Positions 27,303 to 37,015 are shown, numbered from the stretch's first letter. The stretch: DNA of 64,000 bases from Opitutus sp. ER46 (GCF_003054705.1 NZ_QAYX01000019.1:1-64000), one strand, 5' to 3'. Numbers and translations are program-made. The notes: generated by a model from the sequence alone, not told the origin.

Positions 27303-29075
27303 ATGCCCCCGCTTCAGCCCCCGCCGCCAAACCCCCCCTCGCCGTCCTCGCCCGCTCCTGCCGCGCCGGCCCTCCCGCCGGCGCGTCCGTTCTGGCGCCG
27401 CGACGGCGTGCTCGCGGCAGTCCTCGTTGTGCTCGTCGCACTCGCCTACTCGCCCGTCTGGCACGCGGGGTTCATCTGGGACGACGATGACCACGTGTAC
27501 GAGAACCCGCGGATCGTCGGACCCGAAGGACTGAAGGAGATCTGGACCACGCCCGCGGCGAACTACTTTCCGCTCGTCCTCACCACGTTCAAGGCGCTGC
27601 ACGCCGTTTGGGGCCTCAATCCGCTCCCGTATCATCTGGCCAACGTCGCCTGCCACCTCCTCGCCGCGCTCCTGCTGTGGCGCGTCCTGCGCCAGCTCGC
27701 GCTCCCCGGCGCCTGGTTCGGCGCCGCGCTCTGGGCGCTCCATCCCGTGCAGGCCGAATCCGTCGCATGGATCTCCGAGCTTAAGAACACCCAATCCGCC
27801 GTCTTCTTCCTGCTCGCAACATCCTGTTTCCTACGCTGGCAACGTGCCCGCGATTCCCGCGCCAACACGTCTTCCTGGCGGCCGTACGCACTCGCTCTCC
27901 TCTGCGCCGTCCTCGCGCTCCTTAGCAAACCTTCGACTGTCATGCTGCCAGTCGCCCTCGCCCTGCTTTGGTGGTGGCGCGCCGAGCGCTGGTCCTGGGC
28001 GCGCGCCGCGCTCTGGTTACTGCCGTTCTTCGCACTCTCCGCCCTCACCGCCGGCTGGACGGTGTGGGAGCAGAAGTATCACTCGCTCGCCCTCGGCCCC
28101 GACTGGAACCAGAGCGTCGTCGAACGGCTCGCTATCTCCGGCCGCGCCGTCTGGTTCTACCTCGGCAAGCTGCTGTGGCCGCACCCGCTCGTCTTCATCT
28201 ATCCGCGCTGGACGATCGCCGTCGGCTCCGTCTGGTCCTACCTGCCCTTCGCCGCCGCCGTCGGCACGCTCGGCGCTCTCGCCTGGCGCGCGCGCTCCGC
28301 CCGCCACCGCACCGCGTTCGTCGTCGCCGCTTCCTTCGTCGCGCTGCTATTCCCGGTCCTGGGATTCTTCGACGTTTACTACTTCCTGTTCTCCTATGTC
28401 GCGGACCACTTCCAGTACCTCGCCAGCATGGCCGTACTCCCGGCCCTCGCCGCGACCGCCGCGGTGGGACTGCGCGCCGCCGTCTCCGCCCTCGCGTGGG
28501 TCCGCCCCACGCTCGCCACCACCGTCCTCGTCGCCTGCGCCGTCCTGACCTGGCGCGAAGCCGGCGAGTACCACGACAAGGTCACGCACTGGTCCGCGGT
28601 CCGCGCCCGCAACCCGGGCGCCTGGCTGGCCCACGTGAACCTCGGCAACGAGTTCTTCGCCCAGGGGAGATTCGACGACGCCATGCCTCTCTATCTCCAG
28701 GCGCTCCAAGTCCGTCCCAACTACGCCAAGGCGCATTTCGACCTCGGCACCGCCTGGCTGGCCAAGCGGGACGCCGCGCATGCCATCCCGGAGTTCGAGA
28801 CCGCGCTTCGCCTCGATCCGCGCTACACCCATGCGCACCACAACCTCGGCACCGCATTGGCCCTGCTCGAACGCTACCCCGAGGCCGCCACCCACTTCAC
28901 CGAAGCCGTCCGCCTCGACCCCCGCTTCGTGGACGCCCACCGCAACCTTGGCTTCGTGCTCCTCATGCTCAACCAGCCCGCCCGCGCTGAGCGCCACTTC
29001 CGCACGGTCCTCCAACTGAGCCCCGGCGACCCCCGCGCCCTCCGCGCGCTTCAAGACATCGAAGCCCGCCGCTGA
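27303..29075 (+). CDS. Membrane protein with TMTC/PMT-like N-terminal region and C-terminal TPR repeats
   Basis: 590 residues. After a Pro-rich cytoplasmic head, about ten membrane helices begin at residue 34. The first periplasmic loop has the glycosyltransferase-like acidic motif FIWDDDDHVYENPRI, typical of O-mannosyltransferase/TMTC-like GT-C proteins. Residues about 435-590 form four to five TPR units (AHVNLGNEFFAQGRFDDAMP, AHFDLGTAWLAKRDAAHAIP, AHHNLGTALALLERYPEAAT, AHRNLGFVLLMLNQPARAER). This layout is common in Planctomycetes/Verrucomicrobia; function as a protein glycosyltransferase is inferred. Alone in its transcription unit, with repeat-filled gaps on both sides. Confidence 0.85.
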   Translation: MPPLQPPPPNPPSPSSPAPAAPALPPARPFWRRDGVLAAVLVVLVALAYSPVWHAGFIWDDDDHVYENPRIVGPEGLKEIWTTPAANYFPLVLTTFKALHAVWGLNPLPYHLANVACHLLAALLLWRVLRQLALPGAWFGAALWALHPVQAESVAWISELKNTQSAVFFLLATSCFLRWQRARDSRANTSSWRPYALALLCAVLALLSKPSTVMLPVALALLWWWRAERWSWARAALWLLPFFALSALTAGWTVWEQKYHSLALGPDWNQSVVERLAISGRAVWFYLGKLLWPHPLVFIYPRWTIAVGSVWSYLPFAAAVGTLGALAWRARSARHRTAFVVAASFVALLFPVLGFFDVYYFLFSYVADHFQYLASMAVLPALAATAAVGLRAAVSALAWVRPTLATTVLVACAVLTWREAGEYHDKVTHWSAVRARNPGAWLAHVNLGNEFFAQGRFDDAMPLYLQALQVRPNYAKAHFDLGTAWLAKRDAAHAIPEFETALRLDPRYTHAHHNLGTALALLERYPEAATHFTEAVRLDPRFVDAHRNLGFVLLMLNQPARAERHFRTVLQLSPGDPRALRALQDIEARR

Positions 29076-29847
29076 CCGCGAACGCTCGCTCCGTTCATCG
29101 AACCAAAAGTCACCGCGAACGCCTTCCGAACCTCTCGCCCCCCAAACCTGCGCTCACCGCGAACGCTCGCGAAACAGCCGCGAAATCCCGCGGTCCTCCG
29201 CCCCCGCTCCCGCCTTCGCCCCTCGCCCCTCGCCCCCGCCCACCCCAGGTTTTCGCGCCCCTTCGCGTCTTTCGCGGTTCACCGCCTCCGTCTGCGGTTC
29301 GCTATACGCCCCTGAAAACGGTTAACCACGAATGGACACCAATGGACACGAATAGAGCAGGCAGCTTTTGCGGCCACGGCCTCCGCAATCCGTCCCGGAT
29401 AATTCGTGTTCATTAGTGTCCATTCGTGGTTACTCCCGCTCCGGACTGCTCAGTCCGCCAAACCTGAACACCGCGAACGCTCGCGAACCCTGCCGCGAAA
29501 ACCCGCGGTTCTCGTCCCCGGTCCCGCCTTCGCCCCTCGCCCCGCCCACCCCACGTTTTCGCGCCTTTCGCGGTTGCCGTCTTCTCCCTCCGCGGTCCCC
29601 GAAACCTGCGACCTGCAACCTGCGAACCTGTCACGGTCCCGACACACCTCGCCCCCGCCCACCCCCGATTTTCGCGCCCCTTCGCGTCTTTCGCGGTTCA
29701 CCTCAACTCGTCCGTAGTTTCGCCCCCGACTCCGTGATCTGCCCACTCTCACTTTCACTTCATTGGCCATTAGCCCCGGTTTAATGCGCAATTTACCGTA
29801 GCGCGGTGCTGCGGCCGGCGTCTCAAGCGACGTTGTTCCTCGATCCC
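29076..29847. repeat. 772-bp intergenic mosaic of degenerate repeats
   Basis: No gene seen. Contains repeated CACCGCGAACGCTCGCGAA units (about 29075, 29151, 29469), two copies of TTCGCGTCTTTCGCGGTTCA (29262-29281 and 29682-29701), and an inverted pair: TTAACCACGAATGGACACCA (29321-29340) against the complementary strand of GTTCATTAGTGTCCATTCGT (29407-29426). Confidence 0.7.
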
Positions 29848-31620
29848 ATGCTTCGCGTCCCGTCCGAGTTCTCCGATTGCGTCTCCCTTCCCCGCTTCGC
29901 GGTCGCGCTCGGCGCCGCCATGCTGGCTTTCCTGGCCGTGCCGGCTGTCCCCGCCGCTGAAGCCGCGTCCCCAGCCCCCAGCCCCGCGACCACCACCACC
30001 GAGACGACGCCGCCCGCCCCGAAGAAGCGCCCCAACCGCAAGGCGCAGAAGCCCGGCGCCACCACACCCGTCGCGGCGCCGGCCAAAACCACGCCCCCGC
30101 CGGCATCCGCAGTCGCCGCCGCCCCGGCGAACCCCGCCGCCATCTATGAACGCGGCGCCACCCTCAAGCCGGCCACCGAGATCGACCGGCTCGTCCTCGC
30201 CCGCCTCACCGCCGCCAGCCTCGAACCCGCGCCCCTCTGCACCGACGCCGTCTTCGTCCGTCGCGCCTACCTCGACGTCATCGGCACGCTCCCCACCGCC
30301 ACCGAGGCCCGCCGCTTCCTGCAGGACCGCAACCCAGACAAACGCACTGCGCTCATCGACACGCTCCTCGCCCGCGACGAGTTCGCCGACTACTGGACGA
30401 TGAAGTGGTGCGATCTCCTCCGCGTGAAGGCCGAGTTCCCCATCAACCTCTGGCCCAACGCCGCCCAGGCGTACCGGCGCTGGGTGTACACCGCGGTCCG
30501 CGACAACCTGCCCTACGACCAGTTTGCCCGCACGCTCCTCACCGCCAGCGGCAGCAACTTCCGCGACGGACCCGTCAACTTCTACCGCGCCGCCCAGGCC
30601 CGCGACCCGCAGGGGCTCACGCGGGTCGCCGCCCTCACCTTCATGGGCAGCCACGCCGAGAAATGGCCCGCCGCCCAGGCCGCCGGTCTCGCCCCGTGCT
30701 TCTCCGCCATCGGCTACAAGGCCACCCAGGAGTGGAAGGAGGAGATCGTCTTCTTCGACCGCACCAAGCTCGCGACGCCCGCCACCATCACCTTCCCCGA
30801 CGGCACCACCGCCACGCTCAACGGCGACCGCGACCCGCGCGAGGTCTTCGCCGACTGGCTCATCCGCCCCGACAACCCGTGGTTCGCCCGCGCCCTCGTC
30901 AACCGCGCGTGGTCCTGGCTCCTCGGCCGCGGCATCGTCCACGAGCCCGACGACCTGCGCCCCGACAATCCGCCCGCCAACCCCGAGCTGCTCGCGTATC
31001 TGGAAAAGCAATTCGTCGCCGGCGGCTACGACCTGCGAAAACTCTTCCGCCTGATTCTCACCTCGCAGACGTACCAGCTGTCCTCCGTCGCCCACAGCGA
31101 CCGCCCCGAGGCCGCCGCGCTCTTCGCCTCCTACCCGCTCCGCCGGCTCGATGCCGAGGTCCTCATCGACGCGCTCAACCAGATCACCGGCACCACCGAG
31201 AAATACTCCAGCGCCATCCCCGAGCCCTTCACCTTCATCCCCGAGAACCAGCGCTCCATCGCCCTGCCCGACGGCAGCATCACCAGCTCCTTCCTCGAGA
31301 TGTTCGGCCGGCCTTCCCGCGACACCGGCGAGGAGGCCGAGCGCAACAACCGCATCACCGCCAACCAGCGGCTCCACCTTCTCAACTCGACACACGTCCA
31401 GAAGAAGATCGAGGACGGCCCGAAGCTGCAGTCCCTCCTCCGCACCGGCTCCCTCGAGGAGAAACTGCCCGATATCTACTTCACCATCCTCTCCCGCCCG
31501 CCGACCGACGCCGAGAAGGCCGCCATCGCCGCCTACGCCGCCGGCGTCAACTCGCGCACGGCCACGATCGACGTGCTCTGGGCGCTCATCAACAGCACCG
31601 AGTTCCTCTACCGCCACTGA
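29848..31620 (+). CDS. Secreted DUF1549/DUF1553 protein
   Basis: 590 residues. Signal peptide (FAVALGAAMLAFLAVPAVPA), a Pro/Ala/Thr-rich linker to about residue 95, then DUF1549 (EIDRLVLARLTAASLEPAPL, FVRRAYLDVIGTLPTATEAR, WTMKWCDLLRVKAEFPINLW) and DUF1553 (RDPREVFADWLIRPDNPWFA, NRAWSWLLGRGIVHEPDDLR, SQTYQLSS). It lacks the N-terminal planctomycete cytochrome c domain that many relatives have. The biochemical role is unknown; the family is abundant in Planctomycetes and Verrucomicrobia and is always near DUF1501 genes, as here (54 bases downstream). A start at 29806 is also possible. Confidence 0.93.
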   Translation: MLRVPSEFSDCVSLPRFAVALGAAMLAFLAVPAVPAAEAASPAPSPATTTTETTPPAPKKRPNRKAQKPGATTPVAAPAKTTPPPASAVAAAPANPAAIYERGATLKPATEIDRLVLARLTAASLEPAPLCTDAVFVRRAYLDVIGTLPTATEARRFLQDRNPDKRTALIDTLLARDEFADYWTMKWCDLLRVKAEFPINLWPNAAQAYRRWVYTAVRDNLPYDQFARTLLTASGSNFRDGPVNFYRAAQARDPQGLTRVAALTFMGSHAEKWPAAQAAGLAPCFSAIGYKATQEWKEEIVFFDRTKLATPATITFPDGTTATLNGDRDPREVFADWLIRPDNPWFARALVNRAWSWLLGRGIVHEPDDLRPDNPPANPELLAYLEKQFVAGGYDLRKLFRLILTSQTYQLSSVAHSDRPEAAALFASYPLRRLDAEVLIDALNQITGTTEKYSSAIPEPFTFIPENQRSIALPDGSITSSFLEMFGRPSRDTGEEAERNNRITANQRLHLLNSTHVQKKIEDGPKLQSLLRTGSLEEKLPDIYFTILSRPPTDAEKAAIAAYAAGVNSRTATIDVLWALINSTEFLYRH

Positions 31621-31673
31621 GCCCGGCCGCGCCCGCGCCTCCCGTTTCAACGTCCCCGCCTCAACTCCCCGCC

Positions 31674-33107
31674 ATGAATCTCCATCACAGCGACGATCCG
31701 AAACAGTGGGACCTCGACGCCGAACTGCGGCTGCTCGGGCTCCGCGGCGGCCCGATGTCCCGTCGCGACGCCATCCGTCTCGGCCTGCTCGGCTCCGTCG
31801 GCGCCATGCTTGGTGGCCCGCTCCTCTCCCGCGCCTTCGCCGGCCCCGCCGCGCCGGCCGCAGCCGCCCTGCCCGCGCTCGCGCCCAAGCCGGGCCCCCG
31901 CGCCAAGTCCGTCATCCAGATCTGGCTCTGGGGCGGTCCGTGCCACCTCGACACCTTCGACCCCAAGCCCGACGCCCCCGCCGACTACACCGGGCCGTTC
32001 CGGTCCGCCCTCGCCACCAACGTCGACGGCATCCGCATCAACGAGCTCATGCCCGAGTTGGCGAAACAGGCCGACAAGTACGCGCTCATCCGCAGCATGA
32101 GCCACGGCGTCTTCGCCCACGAAACCGCCGCCTACACCGTCCAAACCGGCCGCGCCTCGGGCGGCCGCGATGTCTTCCCCGGCGTCGGCGCCGTGGTGTC
32201 GCTCTTCAAGGGCTACGACGCCGGCTACAAGGGCCTCCTGCCGCCATACATCGTGCTCACCGAGCTGCAGGGCCGCTTCTCCGAGGCCGGCTTCCTCGGC
32301 GCCCGCTACAAGCCTTTCGCCACCGGCGGCGACCCCGCCGCCAGCCGCTTCCTCGTCGAGGGCGTCGTCGCCCAGGGCGTGACGGACGAGCACCAGCGCG
32401 CCCGCCGCGAACTGCTCCACAAGCTCAACACCCTCGAGCGCGCCTCCCGCAGCGGCGATCCGCGGCTCGCCGCCCTCGCCCAGTGCGAGACCGACGCCTA
32501 CGAGATGATCCTCGGCGACGCCGGCAAGGTCTTCGACCTCGCCCAGGAATCCGACAAGCTGCGCGACCAGTACGGGCGCAACACCTTCGGCCAGTCCTGC
32601 CTCATGGCCCGCCGGCTCGTTGAGCGCGGCGTGCCGTATGTGACGATCAATTACAAGGGTTGGGACACCCACAAGCAGCACTTCCCCATCATGCGCCGGA
32701 AGCTGCCCGAGTTGGACAAGGGTCTCGCCACGCTGCTCGCCGACCTCGCCCAACGCGGGTTGCTCGACAGCACCATCGTGTGGACCGGCGGCGAATTTGG
32801 CCGCACTCCGAAGGTGATGTGGGAGGCGCCGTGGAACGGCGGCCGTGGCCACTATGGCACCGTGTTTTCTACCCTGGTCGCCGGCGGCGGGTTCAAGGGC
32901 GGCCGCGTCCTCGGCGCCTCCGATGCCCGCGGCGAAACCGTCGCCGATCATCCGGTGCACCCGAGCGAACTCATCGGGTCCGTGTACGAGCTCCTCGGCA
33001 TCGATGGCGACGCCCGCCTGCCGCACCCCGAGGGCACCGACGTCCGCGCGATGCCCACCACCGCCGATGGCTCGCGGCCGGTGAGCCGCCTCGCCGAACT
33101 GATGTGA
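31674..33107 (+). CDS. DUF1501 protein, Tat-exported, sulfatase-like fold
   Basis: 477 residues. A twin-arginine-type signal at residues about 28-56 (MSRRDAIRLGLLGSVGAMLG). The DUF1501 body is complete: SVIQIWLWGGPCHLDTFDPK, NELMPELAKQADKYALIRSM, HETAAYTVQTGR, YVTINYKGWDTHKQHFP, IVWTGGEFGRTP, NGGRGHYGTVFSTLVAGGG, HPSELIGSVYELLGID. DUF1501 belongs to the alkaline-phosphatase/sulfatase-like superfamily; activity not established. It forms one unit with the DUF1549/1553 gene before and the PPC gene 14 bases after. Confidence 0.95.
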   Translation: MNLHHSDDPKQWDLDAELRLLGLRGGPMSRRDAIRLGLLGSVGAMLGGPLLSRAFAGPAAPAAAALPALAPKPGPRAKSVIQIWLWGGPCHLDTFDPKPDAPADYTGPFRSALATNVDGIRINELMPELAKQADKYALIRSMSHGVFAHETAAYTVQTGRASGGRDVFPGVGAVVSLFKGYDAGYKGLLPPYIVLTELQGRFSEAGFLGARYKPFATGGDPAASRFLVEGVVAQGVTDEHQRARRELLHKLNTLERASRSGDPRLAALAQCETDAYEMILGDAGKVFDLAQESDKLRDQYGRNTFGQSCLMARRLVERGVPYVTINYKGWDTHKQHFPIMRRKLPELDKGLATLLADLAQRGLLDSTIVWTGGEFGRTPKVMWEAPWNGGRGHYGTVFSTLVAGGGFKGGRVLGASDARGETVADHPVHPSELIGSVYELLGIDGDARLPHPEGTDVRAMPTTADGSRPVSRLAELM

Positions 33108-33121
33108 TTCCCTGCTCCGCC

Positions 33122-35521
33122 ATGGCTCTCCCGCTGTCACTCCGCCCGTTCCTCTCCCGGCTCCAACCGGCCATCGTCGCCACCGCGATCGCGGCCGCAT
33201 GCTTCGTCACCGTCCCGGCGCGCGCCCAGAACCAGAACGCCGGTCGCACCCCGCCTCACCTCGGCTACGCCTACCCGGCCGGTGCGGAGAAGGGGCAGAC
33301 GGTCACGATCACGGTGGGCGGTCAGAATCTCAACGGCGTCGACCAGGCGCTCACGACCGACCCGGCCATCACGGCCAAGGTCACCGGCTACGACCGCCCG
33401 CTCACGCAGAAGGAGCTCAACGATCTTCGCGACAAGGTACAGGCGCTGCTCGAGAAGCGCGCCGCCGCTCGCGGCACCGCCGCCCCGGAACGCGTCAAGG
33501 GCGAGGGCCGCAAGGGCGCCGAAAAGAAGGCCGCCAAGGAGCCCGAACCCGCCGCGCCGTCCGGCCCGCGCCCGACCTGGACCGAAGCGGACGAGCTCCA
33601 GCTCGCCGAGCTGCGCCGGCAGATGGCCAAGCCCAACGCCCGCCAGGGCAACCCCGCCATCGCCGAGTCCGTCACCGTCGAGCTCACCGTCCCCGCTGAG
33701 GCCGCCCCTGGCACGTTCGACCTGCGCCTGAAATCCCCCGCCGGCGTTTCCAATCCGATGGTCCTGAACATCGGCGAGCTGCCGGAGTACTCCGAAGCCG
33801 TCGTCACCGCTGCGTCGATGCCCAAACCGCGCGGCAAGCGCGAGGCCGCCAGCCCGCGCCCCAACCGCCCGCAAACCGCGCCCGTTGAAATCACGCTCCC
33901 CGCCACCGTCAACGGCCAGATTCTCCCGGGCGAGGTCGACCGCTACCGGTTCACCGCCCGCGCCGGCCAGCACATCACCGTCGCCGTCGCCGCGCGCAGC
34001 CTGATCCCCTATCTCGCCGATGCCGTCCCCGGCTGGTTCCAGGCCACCGTCGCGCTCTACGATCCCGAGGGCCGCGAGGTCGCCTACAGCGACAGCTTCC
34101 GCTTCAGCCCCGACCCGGTCGTCAGTTTCCTCATCCCCGCCGACGGCACCTACGCAGTGGAGATCAAGGACTCCATCTACCGCGGTCGGGAGGACTTCGT
34201 ATACCGCTTCAGCATCGGCGAACTGCCTTTCGTCACGAGCGTCTTCCCGCTCGGCGGTCGCGTGAATGAGGCCACCACCTTCGAACTCACCGGCTGGAAC
34301 CTGCCCGCGTCGCGACTCACGATGGACACCAAGGACAGGATGCCGGGCACGTTCATGCTCGCGGTGCGCAACCGCGGCCAGCTGTCGAACAACGTTCGCT
34401 TCGCGCTCGATGCTTCGCCGACCGTCCGCGAGGCGGCCGACCACACCGCCGGCGCCGCCCAAGCGCTGCAGCTTCCGACCGTCGTGGACGGACGGATCGG
34501 CCGCCCCGGCGAAGAGGATGTATACACCTTCACCGGCAAGGCCGGCGACGAGGTCATCGCCGAGGTCTTCGCCCGCCGGCTCGGCTCGCCGCTCGACTCG
34601 ATCCTGCGCGTCACCAACTCCACCGGCCAGGTGCTCGCCAGCAATGACGACACCGAGGACAAGGGCGTGGGCTTGATGACGCACCACGCCGACTCGCGCG
34701 TCAGCCTGAAGCTGTCGGCCGACGGCACCTACCTCGTGCGGCTCGCCGACGCCCAAGGTCACGGCGCACCGGAGTATGGCTATCGGCTGCGCGTCGGCGC
34801 ACCGCGGCCGGACTTCGAGCTGCGCATCGCCCCCTCGGCCATCAACACGCGCCGCGGCATGCACACGCCGGTCACGGTGTATGCACTGCGGCACGACGGC
34901 TTCAACGGCGAGATCCGTCTCGCGCTGCAGGATCCGCCACCCGGAATCTTTCTCAGCGGCGCGCGCATTCCCGCGGGCCAGGACAAGGTGCAGTTCACCA
35001 TCGCCGCCGGCCCCAACGCATCCGACGAGCCCATCAAGCTGCTGCTCTTCGGCGTGGCGACGATCGCCGGCGAGTCCGTCGCCCGCGAGGCCATCCCAGC
35101 CGAGGACATGATGCAGGCCTTCGCCTACCATCACCTGGTGCCGGTGCGTGAACTCCTGCTCTCCGCGTCCGGCCGTCCCGGCGCGATCTGCCGCCTCCTG
35201 TCCCGCACTCCCGTCACGCTCACGCCCAGCGGCACCACCCGTCTGACGCTGAGCGCGAGCGCGGCCCGCGGTGTGGAGAAGATCAGCGTCGAACTCAGCG
35301 ACCCGCCCGCCGGCATCGCCGTCAAATCCGCCAAGGTTTCCGGCAACATCGTCGAGGTGGAGCTCACCTGCGACGCCGCAAAAGTGAAGCCCGGCCAGCA
35401 GGGCAACCTCATCCTCAACGCCTTTGGCGAACGCACCAACGCGAAGGACAAAGCCAAGCGCGCCCAGCGGACCCCATTAGGGAGTGTCCCCGCCATCCCC
35501 TTCGAAATCTCAGCTCAGTAA
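33122..35521 (+). CDS. Secreted protein with PPC (pre-peptidase C-terminal) beta domains
   Basis: 799 residues with a signal peptide (IVATAIAAACFVTVPARAQN). It begins with an IPT/TIG-like segment (GYAYPAGAEKGQTVTITVGG) carrying an Ala/Lys-rich charged insertion (about residues 105-160). Two PPC-like domains follow: VNGQILPGEVDRYRFTARAG with IPADGTYAVEIKD, and VDGRIGRPGEEDVYTFTGKA with LSADGTYLVRLADAQGHG. No peptidase catalytic domain is present. Such proteins are the regular third member of DUF1549/DUF1501 modules in this phylum and are presumed surface or periplasmic binding partners. Confidence 0.9.
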   Translation: MALPLSLRPFLSRLQPAIVATAIAAACFVTVPARAQNQNAGRTPPHLGYAYPAGAEKGQTVTITVGGQNLNGVDQALTTDPAITAKVTGYDRPLTQKELNDLRDKVQALLEKRAAARGTAAPERVKGEGRKGAEKKAAKEPEPAAPSGPRPTWTEADELQLAELRRQMAKPNARQGNPAIAESVTVELTVPAEAAPGTFDLRLKSPAGVSNPMVLNIGELPEYSEAVVTAASMPKPRGKREAASPRPNRPQTAPVEITLPATVNGQILPGEVDRYRFTARAGQHITVAVAARSLIPYLADAVPGWFQATVALYDPEGREVAYSDSFRFSPDPVVSFLIPADGTYAVEIKDSIYRGREDFVYRFSIGELPFVTSVFPLGGRVNEATTFELTGWNLPASRLTMDTKDRMPGTFMLAVRNRGQLSNNVRFALDASPTVREAADHTAGAAQALQLPTVVDGRIGRPGEEDVYTFTGKAGDEVIAEVFARRLGSPLDSILRVTNSTGQVLASNDDTEDKGVGLMTHHADSRVSLKLSADGTYLVRLADAQGHGAPEYGYRLRVGAPRPDFELRIAPSAINTRRGMHTPVTVYALRHDGFNGEIRLALQDPPPGIFLSGARIPAGQDKVQFTIAAGPNASDEPIKLLLFGVATIAGESVAREAIPAEDMMQAFAYHHLVPVRELLLSASGRPGAICRLLSRTPVTLTPSGTTRLTLSASAARGVEKISVELSDPPAGIAVKSAKVSGNIVEVELTCDAAKVKPGQQGNLILNAFGERTNAKDKAKRAQRTPLGSVPAIPFEISAQ

Positions 35522-35539
35522 TCTCCTCAACGCCCGTCC

Positions 35540-35855
35540 GCCCAACTCTTTCTCTTACTCTTCCTCTTTCTCTTACTCTCGAGGGATTGAGGGATTGAGG
35601 GATTGAGGGATTGAGGGATTGAGGGATTGAGGGATTGAGGGCCGTCCCCCGATATCGCAGCCACTCCGTCCCCCATCTTCACTTTCACTCTCACTTTCAC
35701 TCCGAAGGCCGTTTTCGTTCTCACAGGAGCTCGCTGAGCTCGCAGAGAATTCGATCAGGAGATCAATCCTCCGGATCGACCTCTGCGCCCTCTGCGCGCT
35801 CCTGTAAGAACTGACTTGGGAGAACGAGTAAGAGTAGGAGCAAGAGAAAGACCGG
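35540..35855. repeat. Modular intergenic repeat, copy C, with (GGGATTGA)7
   Basis: Pyrimidine arm TCTTTCTCTTACTCTTCCTC (35548-35567), seven perfect GGGATTGA units (35583-35638), TTTCACTCCGAAGGCCGTTT (35694-35713), a CTCGCTGAGCTCGCAGAG/CTCTGCGCCCTCTGCGCG inverted pair (35729-35800), and a purine arm GAACGAGTAAGAGTAGGAGC (35822-35841). No gene. Confidence 0.85.
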
Positions 35856-35866
35856 TCGTCGTTCCC

Positions 35867-36709
35867 TCACGGCGCCGCTGGGCCCGCACCGCCCCACTTC
35901 ACATTGCGGTTCGCGCGCAGGCTCTGCTGCAGAAACTCGCGCGCCGCCTCGACGGCCACATCCAGCGCTGCGCCCTTCGCCAACTCGGTGGCAATCGCGG
36001 CGGACAACGTGCAGCCGGTGCCGTGCGTATTGGGCGTCTTGATCCGGCGACTTTCGAACCAGCGGAAGCGCCCGTCCGGCGTCATGAGACAATCCGCGCA
36101 GCGCTCTCCGGGCGCATGGCCGCCTTTCAACAGCACCGCGCAGCCGCAGTCGTACGCCAGGGCAAACGCGACGCGCTCAACCTCCTCGTAGCGACGCAGC
36201 CGCTCGCCCGTCAGCGCCTCGGCTTCGGGCCAATTCGGCGTCACCAGCATCGCCCTCGGCAGCAACTCGCGCTTCAGCGCCTCGCGCCCCGCCGCGTCGA
36301 GAAACTGCGCGCCGCTGGTCGAGCCGACCACCGGGTCCACCACGAGCGGAATTCCGGCGTGCGGCGCCAACGCCCGAGCCACCGCGCGCACCGCCGCCGC
36401 TCCGGGCAATAGCCCCGTCTTGATGGCGCGCACCGGCAACGCGCCGTCGTTCCGCACCACCGCTCGCCGTCCGCCGGCTCGCCCGCGTGCCACCACCTTC
36501 CCCAGGACTGCCTCGATTTGCGCCGCGATCATCGCCGGCGGCTCGGCGCGCCAATCGATCACCCCGCGCGTGTTCTGCGCCGTGATCGCCGTGATCGCCA
36601 TGCACGCAAACCCACCGCGCGCGTGAATCGTCCTCGCATCCGCCTGCACCCCAGCTCCGCCGCCGGAGTCAGAGCCCGCAATGGTGAGGACACAGGGGGG
36701 AGGATGCAT
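35867..36709 (-). CDS. thiD: Hydroxymethylpyrimidine/phosphomethylpyrimidine kinase
   Basis: 280 residues, ribokinase fold. It phosphorylates HMP and then HMP-P to give HMP-PP for thiamine synthesis, in the cytosol. Motifs: VLTIAGSDSGGGAGVQADAR (substrate site), ITAITAQNTRGV, PLVVDPVVGSTSGAQFL, VTPNWPEAEALTGE, VLLKGGHAPGE and the anion hole/catalytic THGTGCTLSAAIATELAKG. An Arg/Gly-rich insertion (VARGRAGGRRAVVRNDGALP) near residue 75 is unusual. It lies downstream of the thi genes on the same strand, separated from thiF by a repeat-filled 306-base gap, so it may be transcribed separately. Confidence 0.95.
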   Translation of the reverse strand: MHPPPCVLTIAGSDSGGGAGVQADARTIHARGGFACMAITAITAQNTRGVIDWRAEPPAMIAAQIEAVLGKVVARGRAGGRRAVVRNDGALPVRAIKTGLLPGAAAVRAVARALAPHAGIPLVVDPVVGSTSGAQFLDAAGREALKRELLPRAMLVTPNWPEAEALTGERLRRYEEVERVAFALAYDCGCAVLLKGGHAPGERCADCLMTPDGRFRWFESRRIKTPNTHGTGCTLSAAIATELAKGAALDVAVEAAREFLQQSLRANRNVKWGGAGPAAP

Positions 36710-36754
36710 GCGCCAAACGTCACACGTCCCGCCCCCTCCCGCCAGTCAGGAAAC

Positions 36755-37012
36755 CACACTCACTCTTTCTCTTGCTCTTCCTCTTTCTCATACTCTCACG
36801 GCGCGGGATTGAGGGATTGAGGGATTGAGGCCGCGTCCCAATCCGTTCCCCCGCATTCACTCTCACTTTCACTCCGCAGGCGTTCTCGTTCTCGTCACGG
36901 AGCTCACAGAGGCCGGAGGAGAACACGGAGGAATACCGGCACGACGCAGGTCTTCGCTCCGTGCCCCTCCTCCGATCTCGGTGCCCTCGGTGTCCTACCT
37001 GTTTCCGCGACG
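36755..37012. repeat. Modular intergenic repeat, copy D, with (GGGATTGA)3
   Basis: Pyrimidine arm TCTTTCTCTTGCTCTTCCTC (36763-36782), three GGGATTGA units (36805-36828), TTTCACTCCGCAGGCGTTCT (36864-36883), then the inverted block CACGGAG...AACACGGAGG (36896-36932) against CTCCGTGCCCCTCCTCCGAT (36957-36976). It occupies the whole thiD-thiF gap. Confidence 0.85.
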
Positions 37013-37015
37013 GCT

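Noticed and set aside
29770-31650. Minus-strand frame of 626 codons opposite the DUF1549/DUF1553 gene
   Set aside because: Gly/Glu/Val-rich shadow; the plus strand has clear family motifs.
35583-35638. GGGATTGA array considered as a CRISPR array
   Set aside because: The units are 8 bases with no spacers and no cas genes nearby; it is a simple tandem repeat.
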